This document shows positions 55,362 through 62,514 of a DNA stretch of 64,000 bases, piece by piece. Source of the stretch: Phycisphaerales bacterium (GTDB taxonomy: Bacteria; Planctomycetota; Phycisphaerae; UBA1845; UTPLA1). The notes beneath the pieces were generated by a model. The model did not search any database. It saw only the letters and a program-made list of their open reading frames with translations, and had not been told where the DNA came from. The translations under genes were made by a program, and so were the position numbers. How positions within the stretch are numbered: the first letter of the stretch is position 1; every line of letters begins with the position of its first letter. The DNA lies in the NCBI GenBank assembly GCA_022360095.1, contig JAKSDK010000710.1, positions 54,012 through 118,011 of the forward strand. Direction: 5' to 3'.

Positions 55362-55829
55362 AGAACCAGAATCCGTATGCCAGAAATCAATACCACCCGT
55401 GCTCAGACAATACAAGCAAAACCTGTCCGAAAGAGGCGAAATTGAGTACTACTACTCAAAATTAGTTGTCCTAAAACCTGTGAAAACAACATGTTACACG
55501 CCCCTTCAGACAATCTTCATCGTTATCCCTTGCAATCTTGGAATATATGGGATATATCTGAGACACGTTTGAAGCCTAGCATCCGTGATCGTAAGTGACG
55601 GTAAATTGAACCAGAAACCAAAAAATGAGACCTGTCTGCGTTGAAAGCTCGAGCGCCTGAAACGCAAAACGATTTTAACGTGGCCCATCACCCCTCATAT
55701 ACCTGCCCGCCTGGCATCCGTGCCCGGCGGGCAGGAGTTATTTAGAGAACCGGAGTGAAAGTGTGTCGCGCGCATGGTGGCCCGATGCGCGTCAGGAAAC
55801 GGATTGAACACATTTTGGAGGAGGAAACC

Positions 55830-56018
55830 ATGAATTCCCAGCCGTGCGACGGAGAGGAAAGTTCGCCAGAGTCCGAAGAGGCGCTATGGAAAAGGCTCAA
55901 CGCCGTAATCGACGAAGCGGAACGACTGCTTCATCTCTTGCCGACGAACCGTCGCGATGCCGCGTTGGATTGCATCGTGCATCTGCGTCGCGAGATGAGC
56001 CTGGCATTCGAACATTGA
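55830..56018 (+). CDS. Small helical protein, paralogue of 54738-54980
   Basis: A 62-residue protein. The ATG at 55830 follows GGAGGAGG at near-ideal spacing, strong evidence for translation and reason to reject the longer frame from 55755. After an acidic N-terminus (GEESSPESEEALWKRLN) the core RLLHLLPTNRR / DAALDCIVHLRREMSLAFEH is clearly related to the 80-residue protein upstream. It is predicted to be entirely helical. An AGGCTGGTT-loop hairpin follows 40 bases after the stop, as one follows the first paralogue at longer distance. Confidence 0.7.
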   Translation: MNSQPCDGEESSPESEEALWKRLNAVIDEAERLLHLLPTNRRDAALDCIVHLRREMSLAFEH

Positions 56019-56059
56019 AGGAACGGCATGCAAGCATGTCTCACGATCTTTCCCCTCAC

Positions 56060-56122
56060 TGATCCGCGTGTGCTTACGGCCGACGCAGGCTGGTTGCGCT
56101 CGGCTGCATCACGCGCGGATCA
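56060..56122. ncRNA. Long hairpin with AGGCTGGTT loop (copy H2)
   Basis: An outer nine-base perfect stem, TGATCCGCG (56060-56068) with CGCGGATCA (56114-56122), encloses an inner imperfect stem (GCCGA-CGC with GCG-C-TCGGC) that presents AGGCTGGTT (56087-56095) in its loop. The loop matches copy H1 although the stems differ, the pattern expected of a conserved structured element. Confidence 0.5.
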
Positions 56123-56268
56123 TAATTGGACGTCCCGGTCGAGGAGTGAATCACCCGACGCACACACCCTTCACTTCTCGACGACTCCTTGACGGCCCTC
56201 GCGGCCGCGTTTCGAAGATCCGCGGTCGCGAGCGGCCCCCCTTTGATTGAGCTTGGAACCCCCCAAAT

Positions 56269-56290
56269 CCCCGGGCCACCCTGCCCGGGG
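56269..56290. repeat. REP-like palindrome on the 3' side of RAYT 1
   Basis: A perfect eight-base inverted repeat, CCCCGGGC / GCCCGGGG, with a six-base loop. It lies nine bases beyond the stop codon of the first transposase gene. Confidence 0.75.
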
Positions 56291-56298
56291 TCTGCGCG

Positions 56299-56832
56299 CT
56301 ACGAACGCCCCCCACCCCGAAACGTCCACACCGCCGCGCCTTCGCGCACATGCCGTTCAACATACCCGAACACATTCACCTGATGCTTCCGATCCGTAAT
56401 CGGCAACGCCCGACACCCCTTGCCCCACACCTGCCCGACGAGCCCCTGCTCACTCAGCCGATGCGACGCATGCTTCTTGGCCCTTCCGACCCAATGCCGC
56501 GGGTGATGATCCGGACAACGTACGAGAAGATGAAAGTGATGGTCATCCACCGCCGCGGCAATCACCTCAATGCCGTCGCGCAACAACTTCTCCGCCATCG
56601 CATCGACCGCGACACGTCGTTGCGTCTTATCCAGACGGACCGGCCGCTGTTTGAGCTGCCGGACCGATTTCGCATAAAGCGCATCGTAAGTCCCCGGCGG
56701 CGGCGGATTCTTGTAATCGCCGTCGACATGACGACGGTGATGTCGTTCCCGAAAACCCCGCGGATCACCCTGGAGCCAAGTGCCGTAAGTGTTGCCGTTG
56801 CAGTGGTACCAGTCGTTCCACGGCTTCGCCAT
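56299..56832 (-). CDS. REP-associated tyrosine transposase (RAYT), copy 1
   Basis: A 177-residue Y1/HUH transposase-like protein. The HUH metal motif is H99-F-H101 in AVDDHHFHLLVRCPDH, and the likely nucleophile is Tyr157 in QVNVFGYVERH, matching the Y1_Tnp layout of one C-terminal catalytic tyrosine. WVGRAKKHASHRLSE lies between them. The start MAKPWNDWYHCNGNTYGTW is shared with copy 2 at 61526, and both have the same bases just upstream (TGACGGCAGTATAT), so an upstream start at 56994 is rejected. GC-rich palindromes lie on both sides. RAYTs act on REP DNA as domesticated single-copy transposases; the protein is not part of a classical IS with terminal partners. Confidence 0.85.
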   Translation of the reverse strand: MAKPWNDWYHCNGNTYGTWLQGDPRGFRERHHRRHVDGDYKNPPPPGTYDALYAKSVRQLKQRPVRLDKTQRRVAVDAMAEKLLRDGIEVIAAAVDDHHFHLLVRCPDHHPRHWVGRAKKHASHRLSEQGLVGQVWGKGCRALPITDRKHQVNVFGYVERHVREGAAVWTFRGGGRS

Positions 56833-56940
56833 TATGACGGCAGTATATTGACCTTCGCGGAGCGCGCAAAGCGGAATTGTTTGCACATCTTCCGTGCCCG
56901 CGAGTGCATAATTCTGTATTGTCCCCTTCCTCGCCTCAAA

Positions 56941-56962
56941 CCCTGGGCAAGCCGGCCCAGGG
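56941..56962. repeat. REP-like palindrome on the 5' side of RAYT 1
   Basis: An eight-base inverted repeat, CCCTGGGC / GCCCAGGG, with a six-base loop, flanked by AAA and CTTT like the other copies. It lies 109 bases upstream of the transposase start. A degenerate copy (AAAGCCCCTGCCCGGGGTCTTT pattern) follows at 57014-57036. Confidence 0.75.
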
Positions 56963-57081
56963 CTTTCTCCGCCGCCAAAAGCCCCGTCCCCCACCGATCA
57001 CGTACGCCCCCCGCAAAGCCCCTGCCCGGGGTCTTTCACGTCTGCGAACATTCATACCAGCAAATGAAGCTGCGGCAATGA

Positions 57082-57506
57082 ACTACCCGACTCGGCTCAA
57101 ATCCATAAATTGATTGGGTGTCCCATCGATTACTTCCGAGCAATGGCTGGGGAATCTCATGGGAGGGTCAGGGAATGTACGAGTTCAGCTGGTTTGCCGC
57201 AGGACTCGATTGGATTCGGGCGTGAGCCAACCTTTTTGGTCGGAACCACACCTTTGTGGATTGCAAGTTAGTTTATCGGTCGCAAAGTTGTGCGGCTCAC
57301 TCCCCCCCACTAAATATTGTGAGATGAGCCTACGCAGGCACGATGGGTACTTATTTCAACGCATCCTTACTTTATTAATACTCTAATTTTACCTATATTA
57401 TCCAAAATTTTTGGCTTTTTTGCAGAAAAAGTGCATTGTTTTGCCGATTTTTAACATAAAATCCCAAATGGAAGCCCAAGTAGCATGGCCTTGAAGGGGA
57501 TGTAAA
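57082..57506. other. AT-rich intergenic region before the RloA gene
   Basis: No gene is seen. The right half, roughly 57370-57480, is markedly AT-rich with several A- and T-runs and probably contains the promoter for the RloA/RloB pair. AAGGGG lies just before the TTG start. No clear hexamer pair could be fixed. Confidence 0.4.
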
Positions 57507-58796
57507 TTGCTTATCTCATTTCACGTCGAGAACTTTCGATCTATCCGGGATCAGGTAGAGCTAAGCTTGATCGCTGCAAATGACCGTGCGCTTAGAGAAA
57601 ACGTAATTGAGTCTAAGAAAGGAAGCAAGCTCAGCCTCCTGCGCAGCGCGGTGATCTACGGCCCCAATGCGTCCGGAAAAAGTAACGTACTCCGCGCCAT
57701 TAGATTCATGGCGGGTTTTGTATATTCCTCAGCGACCGGAAAACCAAACGCTCCGATCGGTGTCAGCGTTCATAAGCTGGATAAGAAATATTTGAAGAAA
57801 CCCAGTCGCTTTGCGTTAATGTTTCTCTCCGAAGGTGTACGGTTCTCTTATAGTTTTTCAGTAAACGCGAAGCAGGTCATCGAAGAATCGCTCAGCTATT
57901 ATCCGGTGGGACAGGAGAGAAGGTTATTTGATCGGACTTTTAATAAAAAAACCGGTGAGACTGATTACTATTTCGGCCCCAGTTGGGAAGGCCCCAAAAA
58001 GCAGCTTCAGGAATTGACCAGGCCCAATGCTCTTTTGCTCTCGGTCGGCGCGCAATTCAACCATGAGCAATGTAAGCAAGTGTACTCGTGGTTCTCTGAA
58101 AAACTTCGATCTGTCTCGTGGTTTCCGACTCAAGGTTCTGAGAAGTTTTTCACTTGTGAGTCTGCACATTCAAATGAAGCCATGAAGCACGAGCTTCTTA
58201 AGTTCTGGAAACAAGCCGATCCCGGCATCGCCGATTTTAGCGTTGAGAAAATGACGTTTGAAAAAACACCTAGCCTGTCGAAACTTCCGGATGCCCTTAG
58301 GCGTGAACTAATAAAAAGCATGCCCGAAGATGCGTTTGACTTCGATGTGAAAACGACTCATAGCGCGCCTGGTTTGCAGGCAGATTTCACGTTCGATGAG
58401 GAATCACACGGCACACAAAAAATGTTTGCGCTAGCTGGCCCTTGGCTGTATGCGTTGGCGCATGGCTGCATTTTGATCGTCGATGAATTAGATGCTCGGT
58501 TACATCCATTGCTGACGAGATGGCTTATAGATCTGTTTCATAACAAAAAGACAAATAAGTCAGGAGCGCAGCTCATTTTTGCCACGCATGACACCAACCT
58601 ACTCGACAGAAGAGAACAGAACCCACATTTTCGGCGTGATCAAATCTGGTTCACGGAAAAAGATGAGCGAGGTGGAACGAGATTATATTCTCTTTGGGAC
58701 TTTGAGAAACCGCCGCGCAAGGACGAGAACATTCGCTTGGGTTACTTGGCGGGGCGATACGATGCCATACCCTTTACCGAATCTTTATCACAATGA
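57507..58796 (+). CDS. rloA: RloA/AbiLi-like AAA ATPase (defence module)
   Basis: A 429-residue ATPase of the COG1106 (RloA, AbiLi) group within the SMC/OLD-like ATPases. The N-terminus LISFHVENFRSIRDQVELSL is typical. Walker A is YGPNASGKSN (about residues 51-60), Walker B ILIVDELDARLHPLL (about 321-335), and the switch histidine lies in IFATHDTNLLDRRE. It begins with TTG after AAGGGG. It overlaps the RloB gene by four bases (ATGA). AAA plus TOPRIM-type pairs such as AbiL, PARIS and OLD/Gabija act in abortive anti-phage defence; the ATPase probably senses an invader and controls the partner nuclease. Confidence 0.85.
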   Translation: MLISFHVENFRSIRDQVELSLIAANDRALRENVIESKKGSKLSLLRSAVIYGPNASGKSNVLRAIRFMAGFVYSSATGKPNAPIGVSVHKLDKKYLKKPSRFALMFLSEGVRFSYSFSVNAKQVIEESLSYYPVGQERRLFDRTFNKKTGETDYYFGPSWEGPKKQLQELTRPNALLLSVGAQFNHEQCKQVYSWFSEKLRSVSWFPTQGSEKFFTCESAHSNEAMKHELLKFWKQADPGIADFSVEKMTFEKTPSLSKLPDALRRELIKSMPEDAFDFDVKTTHSAPGLQADFTFDEESHGTQKMFALAGPWLYALAHGCILIVDELDARLHPLLTRWLIDLFHNKKTNKSGAQLIFATHDTNLLDRREQNPHFRRDQIWFTEKDERGGTRLYSLWDFEKPPRKDENIRLGYLAGRYDAIPFTESLSQ

Positions 58797-59437
58797 CGCG
58801 GCGGAATGCCAAGCAAAAAAAGACCCACGGGAGCTCGAAGTCCCTCAAACGAAAAAGTCTTGGTCTTCCTCCCAAGCCAAGAATATTGATCGTATGTGAA
58901 GGCGCGGAGACAGAGCCTAAATACCTAAATCGCCTTCGCAGGGAGTTGCGCCTAAGTAAGGATTTACTGAAGATTGTTGGTGGCGATCTTGGCGGCTCGA
59001 ATCCTAAAAGTCTGGCCGAGTACGCGAGGGAAAAAAATATCGCGGCCCACCAAGAAAGATTTTCGTATGATGAAGTGTGGTGTGTTTTTGATCGAGACCA
59101 GCACACCAGGATCGAGGAAGCCTTTATCCAAATACGAGACAACAATTTCAAAAGTGCCTTCTCAAACCCTTCGTTTGAATTATGGTTTCTGCTTCATTTT
59201 CAGAATCAAACCGCTTCAATCGAAAGGAGGGTGGTCCTTCGTGAATTGAAGAAACACTTGCGAAACTATGAGAAATCACTTGACGTTTATGATGATTTGA
59301 AACCAAAACAAGCAGATGCCATTGAGCGTGCGAGAAATCTCCGAAAGAACTGTACAGCGTCAGGGACAGTACCCGAATGCCCCTATACCAATGTGGACGA
59401 GTTGCTTCAGAGCATATCTAAGGCTTACACCAAGTAA
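58793..59437 (+). CDS. rloB: RloB/AbiLii-like TOPRIM-domain effector
   Basis: A 214-residue RloB-family protein. A basic N-terminus (RRNAKQKKTHGSSKSLKRKS) precedes the TOPRIM-like core: ILIVCEGAETEPKYLNRL with Glu36, VWCVFDRDQH with Asp100 and Asp102, and SNPSFELWFLLHF. These acidic residues would bind the metal needed for nucleic-acid cleavage. The gene is translationally coupled to RloA. The last codons lie within a palindrome related to the perfect one at 59487. The target (phage DNA, host tRNA or other) cannot be inferred from sequence alone. Confidence 0.85.
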   Translation: MTRRNAKQKKTHGSSKSLKRKSLGLPPKPRILIVCEGAETEPKYLNRLRRELRLSKDLLKIVGGDLGGSNPKSLAEYAREKNIAAHQERFSYDEVWCVFDRDQHTRIEEAFIQIRDNNFKSAFSNPSFELWFLLHFQNQTASIERRVVLRELKKHLRNYEKSLDVYDDLKPKQADAIERARNLRKNCTASGTVPECPYTNVDELLQSISKAYTK

Positions 59438-59440
59438 ACC
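59422..59440. promoter_or_regulatory. Imperfect copy of the TTTACAC/GTGTAAA palindrome
   Basis: GGCTTACACC and AAGTAAACC flank each other across the RloB stop codon. They match the perfect palindrome at 59487 at most positions, so this may be a second binding site for the same protein. Confidence 0.4.
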
Positions 59441-59486
59441 TCATAATGCCTGCTCGACAACAACGGTCAGTGTGAACTAAGAACCC

Positions 59487-59513
59487 GGTCGGTTTACACC
59501 GTGTAAACCGACC
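59487..59513. promoter_or_regulatory. Perfect 27-base palindrome
   Basis: Thirteen-base arms GGTCGGTTTACAC and GTGTAAACCGACC meet around a single C. There is no T-run, and a one-base centre disfavours an RNA hairpin, so a dimeric DNA-binding protein site is more likely than a terminator. It lies between the convergent RloB and XRE genes. A 17-base palindrome (GTTTGCAG-G-CTGCAAAC, 59518-59534) follows after four bases. Confidence 0.55.
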
Positions 59514-59556
59514 ATGGGTTTGCAGGCTGCAAACATGAGTTTCATTCCATCCAAAG

Positions 59557-59922
59557 CTATTTCTTCTTCCTCTGACCCTGCTTGCCCGGTTTCTTCTTAT
59601 GTTTTTTGGTCGATGAAACACCGCCAGCTAACTTGTAGATTTTCTCAGCATGTGTGCGAATCTGCGGCATACGATCGCCGCCCGGTGGTTTGCGCCCAAA
59701 CAGTTCATCCAACGAAATCCCTAGGTAATCAGCCATTTTTACGACCCAAATTGCGTTAGGAATAGCCTTGAGATTCAGCCAATTACTCACATTTCTCGCG
59801 TCTGTACCAATACCTTTGGCGAGATCAATTTGCTTTAATCCCCTCGATTCCAGAATTGATTCAACGCTTTTGGAAAAAAGTTGCAAAATATCCGATTTTT
59901 CCATTGAAACATCGCTTGCCAT
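59557..59922 (-). CDS. XRE-family regulator with lysine-rich tail
   Basis: A 121-residue protein with a Cro/C1-type helix-turn-helix: LESRGLKQIDLAKGIGTDAR, NVSNWLNLKAIPNAIWVVKM and ADYLGISLDELFGRKPP. The last 20 residues are strongly basic (STKKHKKKPGKQGQRKKK). Start 59922 has AAGG upstream; an ATG at 59904 is an alternative. It is convergent with the RloA/RloB pair, as is frequent for regulators of defence modules. An inverted repeat upstream (59949-59978) could be its own operator. Confidence 0.85.
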   Translation of the reverse strand: MASDVSMEKSDILQLFSKSVESILESRGLKQIDLAKGIGTDARNVSNWLNLKAIPNAIWVVKMADYLGISLDELFGRKPPGGDRMPQIRTHAEKIYKLAGGVSSTKKHKKKPGKQGQRKKK

Positions 59923-59948
59923 TTGATACCTTGTCCGAGACAACGTAA

Positions 59949-59978
59949 GGACACACGACAGCTGTATGAAATGTGTCC
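59949..59978. promoter_or_regulatory. Inverted repeat upstream of the XRE gene
   Basis: GGACACA and TGTGTCC are separated by 16 bases, 27 bases upstream of the XRE start. A second inverted repeat, GGAGCGCG / CGCGCTCC, lies at 59991-60022. Either could serve autoregulation. Confidence 0.35.
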
Positions 59979-60037
59979 GCAACTGGCCGGGGAGCGCGTT
60001 CAAGGTCCAACTAGCGCGCTCCGCGACTTGACAAAAT

Positions 60038-60085
60038 CGGGAGGTAGTCTATCGCTGTAATTCGTTAGCGACAAATTGAAATGTG
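60038..60085. repeat. 48-base diverged direct repeat, copy 1
   Basis: Starts CGGGAGGTAGTCTAT, followed by CGCTGTAATT. The same 15 bases, then A and CGCTGTAATT, recur at 60881, and the similarity continues as TAGC-ACAA blocks. The two copies bracket about 840 bases that contain a terminator and element A. Confidence 0.6.
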
Positions 60086-60139
60086 CGCCAATTTCGTGAA
60101 TCACCTGTAACAGCACTGATCACGAAGCCGGTCGGCGCC

Positions 60140-60383
60140 GAACCCTGTCAGTTCAGGGCACGGATGATGTATGTTATCCTATTGTCTTGATAGCGCGGGC
60201 GAGGCTTCGACCGGGGCGCCTGGTCCTTCCTCGGGAGGGCTGCATTCGTGCAGCGTGCTGTTACACTGGGCGTCCCGTTTCGAAGTCTCGTTTCCGCGCT
60301 TTTCTTTTGCCTACACGTCGGAAATGAAACCCGGTCGGGTTCCCCCTTCCCTCTTTGTCGCTTCGATCCGCAGCGGATAGACA
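60140..60383 (+). ncRNA. Structured region ending at a terminator; possible small RNA
   Basis: No coding frame is convincing here, but several short stems occur (CTGCATTCGTGCAG, AACCC-GGTC-GGGTT, ATCCGC-AG-CGGAT) and a good intrinsic terminator follows at once. TATCCT near 60175 could be a -10. A small RNA of about 200 bases is possible. Confidence 0.35.
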
Positions 60384-60409
60384 CCCCCAACAGAGTTGGA
60401 GGTTTTTTT
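60384..60409 (+). terminator. Intrinsic terminator
   Basis: CCCCCAAC and GTTGGAGG form a stem (one mismatch) with an AGA loop, followed by TTTTTTT. No annotated plus-strand gene ends just before it. Confidence 0.7.
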
Positions 60410-60410
60410 C

Positions 60411-60775
60411 TGAACTAAGCGGCTGAACAACAATCCAAGAATATGGTTGCCATCACTACCGGTTGAACCAGCCTGAGAGATTGTCCGACTTGACGAATCT
60501 CGCGGGTAATACCCAGGTCGTGCATGGAGCTGATTGGCCGAACCGCAGTTCGTCGGAGTTGGGTTTTCACCCTGCCGGCGAACCACGGGGGCCGATCGGT
60601 GACAGTCGGCGAGGCCGGGTTTGTATGGTTCAAGCGGCCTTTTGCAGAGCACCGATCGTCCCATTTCCTGCCAGTCGATCGGTTGACCTCTGCTCAACCT
60701 GCGGTCGCGACAGAGGCACCGGTCCCTCAGCCGCGGTGCCTTCGCAACCGCAGAGAACGGTCTGAAATGTCCCCA
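60411..60775 (+). ncRNA. Element A: conserved noncoding repeat, copy 1
   Basis: A stretch of about 365 bases related to 62020-62400. Shared blocks in the same order include GGCTGA, TTGAACCAGC, GGTCGTG, GCTGATTGGC, GTTCGTC, GGGCCGATCGGTG, ATGGTTCAA, GCACCGATCG and CGATCGGTTG. Reading frames are not maintained between the copies, and the conserved islands are separated by variable stretches that still look able to pair, as in a structured RNA. Strand is assigned tentatively. Confidence 0.5.
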
Positions 60776-60880
60776 TCAAGGCAGGAACTGCGAACTGTAG
60801 GGTATGTTGTACATGCCAGTTCTGTCGGGCATGCTGTGCATGCCAATCGAACCCGCGAGACCGCCCGAAAGAATGGCATT

Positions 60881-60930
60881 CGGGAGGTAGTCTATACGCT
60901 GTAATTGAATAGCAACAACTTAAATACGTC
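60881..60930. repeat. Diverged direct repeat, copy 2
   Basis: Repeats CGGGAGGTAGTCTAT and CGCTGTAATT of the copy at 60038 with one extra A between them. It lies just left of a degenerate REP (AAAGTCCCGGGGCTTT, 60938-60953) on the 3' side of the second transposase. Confidence 0.6.
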
Positions 60931-60995
60931 CCCCCCAAAAGTCCCGGGGCTTTCCCGCGTCGCGCCCGAAACGACTAACGATCTGCTTCCACACC

Positions 60996-61526
60996 TCACC
61001 CTTCGCGTTCCCGAAACGTCCACACCGCCGCGCCATCGCGCGCATGCCGTTCAACATACCCGAACACATTGACCTGATGCTTCCGATCTGTAATCGGCAA
61101 CGCCCGACACCCTCGCGCCCACACCTGCCCGGCAAGCCCATGTTCGCTCAGCAAATCCGACGCCTGCTTCTTTGCCCGCCCTACCCAATGTCGAGGCCGA
61201 TGATCCGGACAACGGACAAGAATGTGAAAGTGATGATCGTCGACAGCAAGGGCAAGGACTTCAATACGGTCCTGAAGCAACCTCGCCACCATTGCGTCGG
61301 TCGCGACCCGACGCTGTCCCCGATCCAAATGGACCGGCGGTCGTTTTAACAGCTGAAGAGATCTCGCGTAAAGTGCGTCATACATCCCGCGCGGCGGCGG
61401 ATTTTTGTAATCGCCCTCGACGTGACGACGGTGCCGTCGCTCTCGAAACCCCCGTGGATCACCCCGCAACCAAGTTCCGTAGGTGTTTCCGTTGCAGTGG
61501 TACCAGTCGTTCCACGGCTTCGCCAT
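60996..61526 (-). CDS. REP-associated tyrosine transposase (RAYT), copy 2
   Basis: A 176-residue paralogue of the protein at 56299-56832, roughly four-fifths identical by eye. HUH motif AVDDHHFHILVRCPDH and tyrosine segment QVNVFGYVERH are unchanged, so it is probably active. The first 20 residues are identical to copy 1. The remaining differences are scattered and mostly conservative, which points to selection on the protein rather than decay. It is flanked by a 45-base perfect palindrome upstream (61623) and a degenerate one downstream (60938). Confidence 0.85.
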   Translation of the reverse strand: MAKPWNDWYHCNGNTYGTWLRGDPRGFRERRHRRHVEGDYKNPPPRGMYDALYARSLQLLKRPPVHLDRGQRRVATDAMVARLLQDRIEVLALAVDDHHFHILVRCPDHRPRHWVGRAKKQASDLLSEHGLAGQVWARGCRALPITDRKHQVNVFGYVERHARDGAAVWTFREREG

Positions 61527-61622
61527 TATGACGGCAGTATATCAACGCTCGCGCCCGGCGCAAAGCAAAATGCAGTCCCCGAAATTTATGCATCTCCTAA
61601 AGTGTATGCAGCCCTTCCCCCC

Positions 61623-61667
61623 AAAGCCCCGGGCAGGTATGCCTTCGGCATACCTGCCCGGGGCTTT
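61623..61667. repeat. Long perfect REP-like palindrome on the 5' side of RAYT 2
   Basis: Twenty-one-base perfect arms, AAAGCCCCGGGC continuing into AGGTATGCC and its complement, flank a TTC loop. The outer 12 bases match the other REP copies and the inner nine extend the stem. It is the longest palindrome in the window. Confidence 0.85.
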
Positions 61668-61700
61668 CCGCGTTGCTTACAAACGAGCCTGCCCTACGGA

Positions 61701-61925
61701 CTATGAGATACCACGAACTGCCTGCTGAAGCGAAATCCCCAGCGCGTTTGTGATTTTTCTCAACGATAGAATCGTCACATTATACTCACCCCTCTCGACT
61801 GAGCCGATGTATGTGCGATGTAAACCAGCTTTAGACGCCAATGCCTCTTGCGATAATTTTTTACCCTCTCGAGCACTTCTCAAATTATCACCCAACTTAA
61901 TCAATATTGAATTTTCTTCGTCCAT
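61701..61925 (-). CDS. Small XRE-family regulator
   Basis: A 74-residue Cro/C1-type DNA-binding protein consisting of just the domain: LGDNLRSAREGKKLSQEALA, SKAGLHRTYIGSVERGEYNV and TILSLRKITNALGISLQQAV. The R-x-Y-I-G-x-V-E-R-G recognition segment is canonical. The ATG at 61925 is used; a TTG at 61931 would add two residues. It stands alone between RAYT 2 and element B. Small regulators of this type often accompany restriction or toxin genes; none is visible next to it, so it may be a remnant or a regulator of a distant target. Confidence 0.85.
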   Translation of the reverse strand: MDEENSILIKLGDNLRSAREGKKLSQEALASKAGLHRTYIGSVERGEYNVTILSLRKITNALGISLQQAVRGIS

Positions 61926-62019
61926 TCTCAAAGAATGGAGCTTGACATTGTATAACTCGACAGAGTATAACTAGCAATCAATAGGAACTGGTTGTATTTT
62001 TTGATATTTCGGAGATGTT

Positions 62020-62400
62020 TTCGTGAAATAGGTGGCTGAGAAATAATATTCTGTGTGCCTTCATGGCTGGAGTTGAACCAGCTCAGCGAGAGTTCTGGCT
62101 TGATGTCAGGATATCCCGTTGAGTAAAACCTAAGGTCGTGGACGGCGCTGATTGGCACCGCTGTTCGTCAGTGTACGGGTGCACTGCACTCTCTGGCGAT
62201 CGCGGGGCCGGTCGGTGGGGTCGACGTAAGAGGGGCTGGTTTGAATGGTTCAACACTTATGCCTCCAGCGATGCACCGATCGGCTCCCCGCTCGCCCTTT
62301 TTGTGCAAGTCGCGACAAACCGATCGGTTGCACACCGGTTGACCCGTGCTCCAATTCGGTCTGTCGCGGCATTGGGTCATCTCGTATGTAAGCCGCCGGG
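62020..62400 (+). ncRNA. Element B: conserved noncoding repeat, copy 2
   Basis: Diverged relative of element A (60411-60775), with the same ordered blocks such as GGCTGA, GTTGAACCAGC, GGTCGTG, GCTGATTGGC, GGGCCGGTCGGTG, ATGGTTCAA, GCACCGATCGG and CCGATCGGTTG. The 62138-62470 reading frame through it is not preserved in element A after the first few codons, so protein coding is unlikely. Confidence 0.5.
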
Positions 62401-62514
62401 TCGCGACCAGACCGGGACTTGGCAAGATGAATGTTTCTCAAAACACTACGAAGCATCGCGCGTGCAGTGATTTCCCCCACATTCCGACCGCTCAATCACG
62501 TACGAATCACCCCA

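Noticed and set aside
56350..57081. 243-residue plus-strand frame over RAYT 1
   Set aside because: Antisense of the transposase; the minus frame has the HUH motif and a close paralogue.
59487..59513. Palindrome as an intrinsic terminator
   Set aside because: There is no T-run and the centre is one base, which disfavours a stable RNA hairpin terminator.
60463..60765. 100-residue frame in element A
   Set aside because: The frame is not kept in element B, where insertions and deletions break it after the first shared residues.
60000..62500. Retron or group II intron
   Set aside because: No reverse transcriptase or maturase gene is present anywhere in the window.
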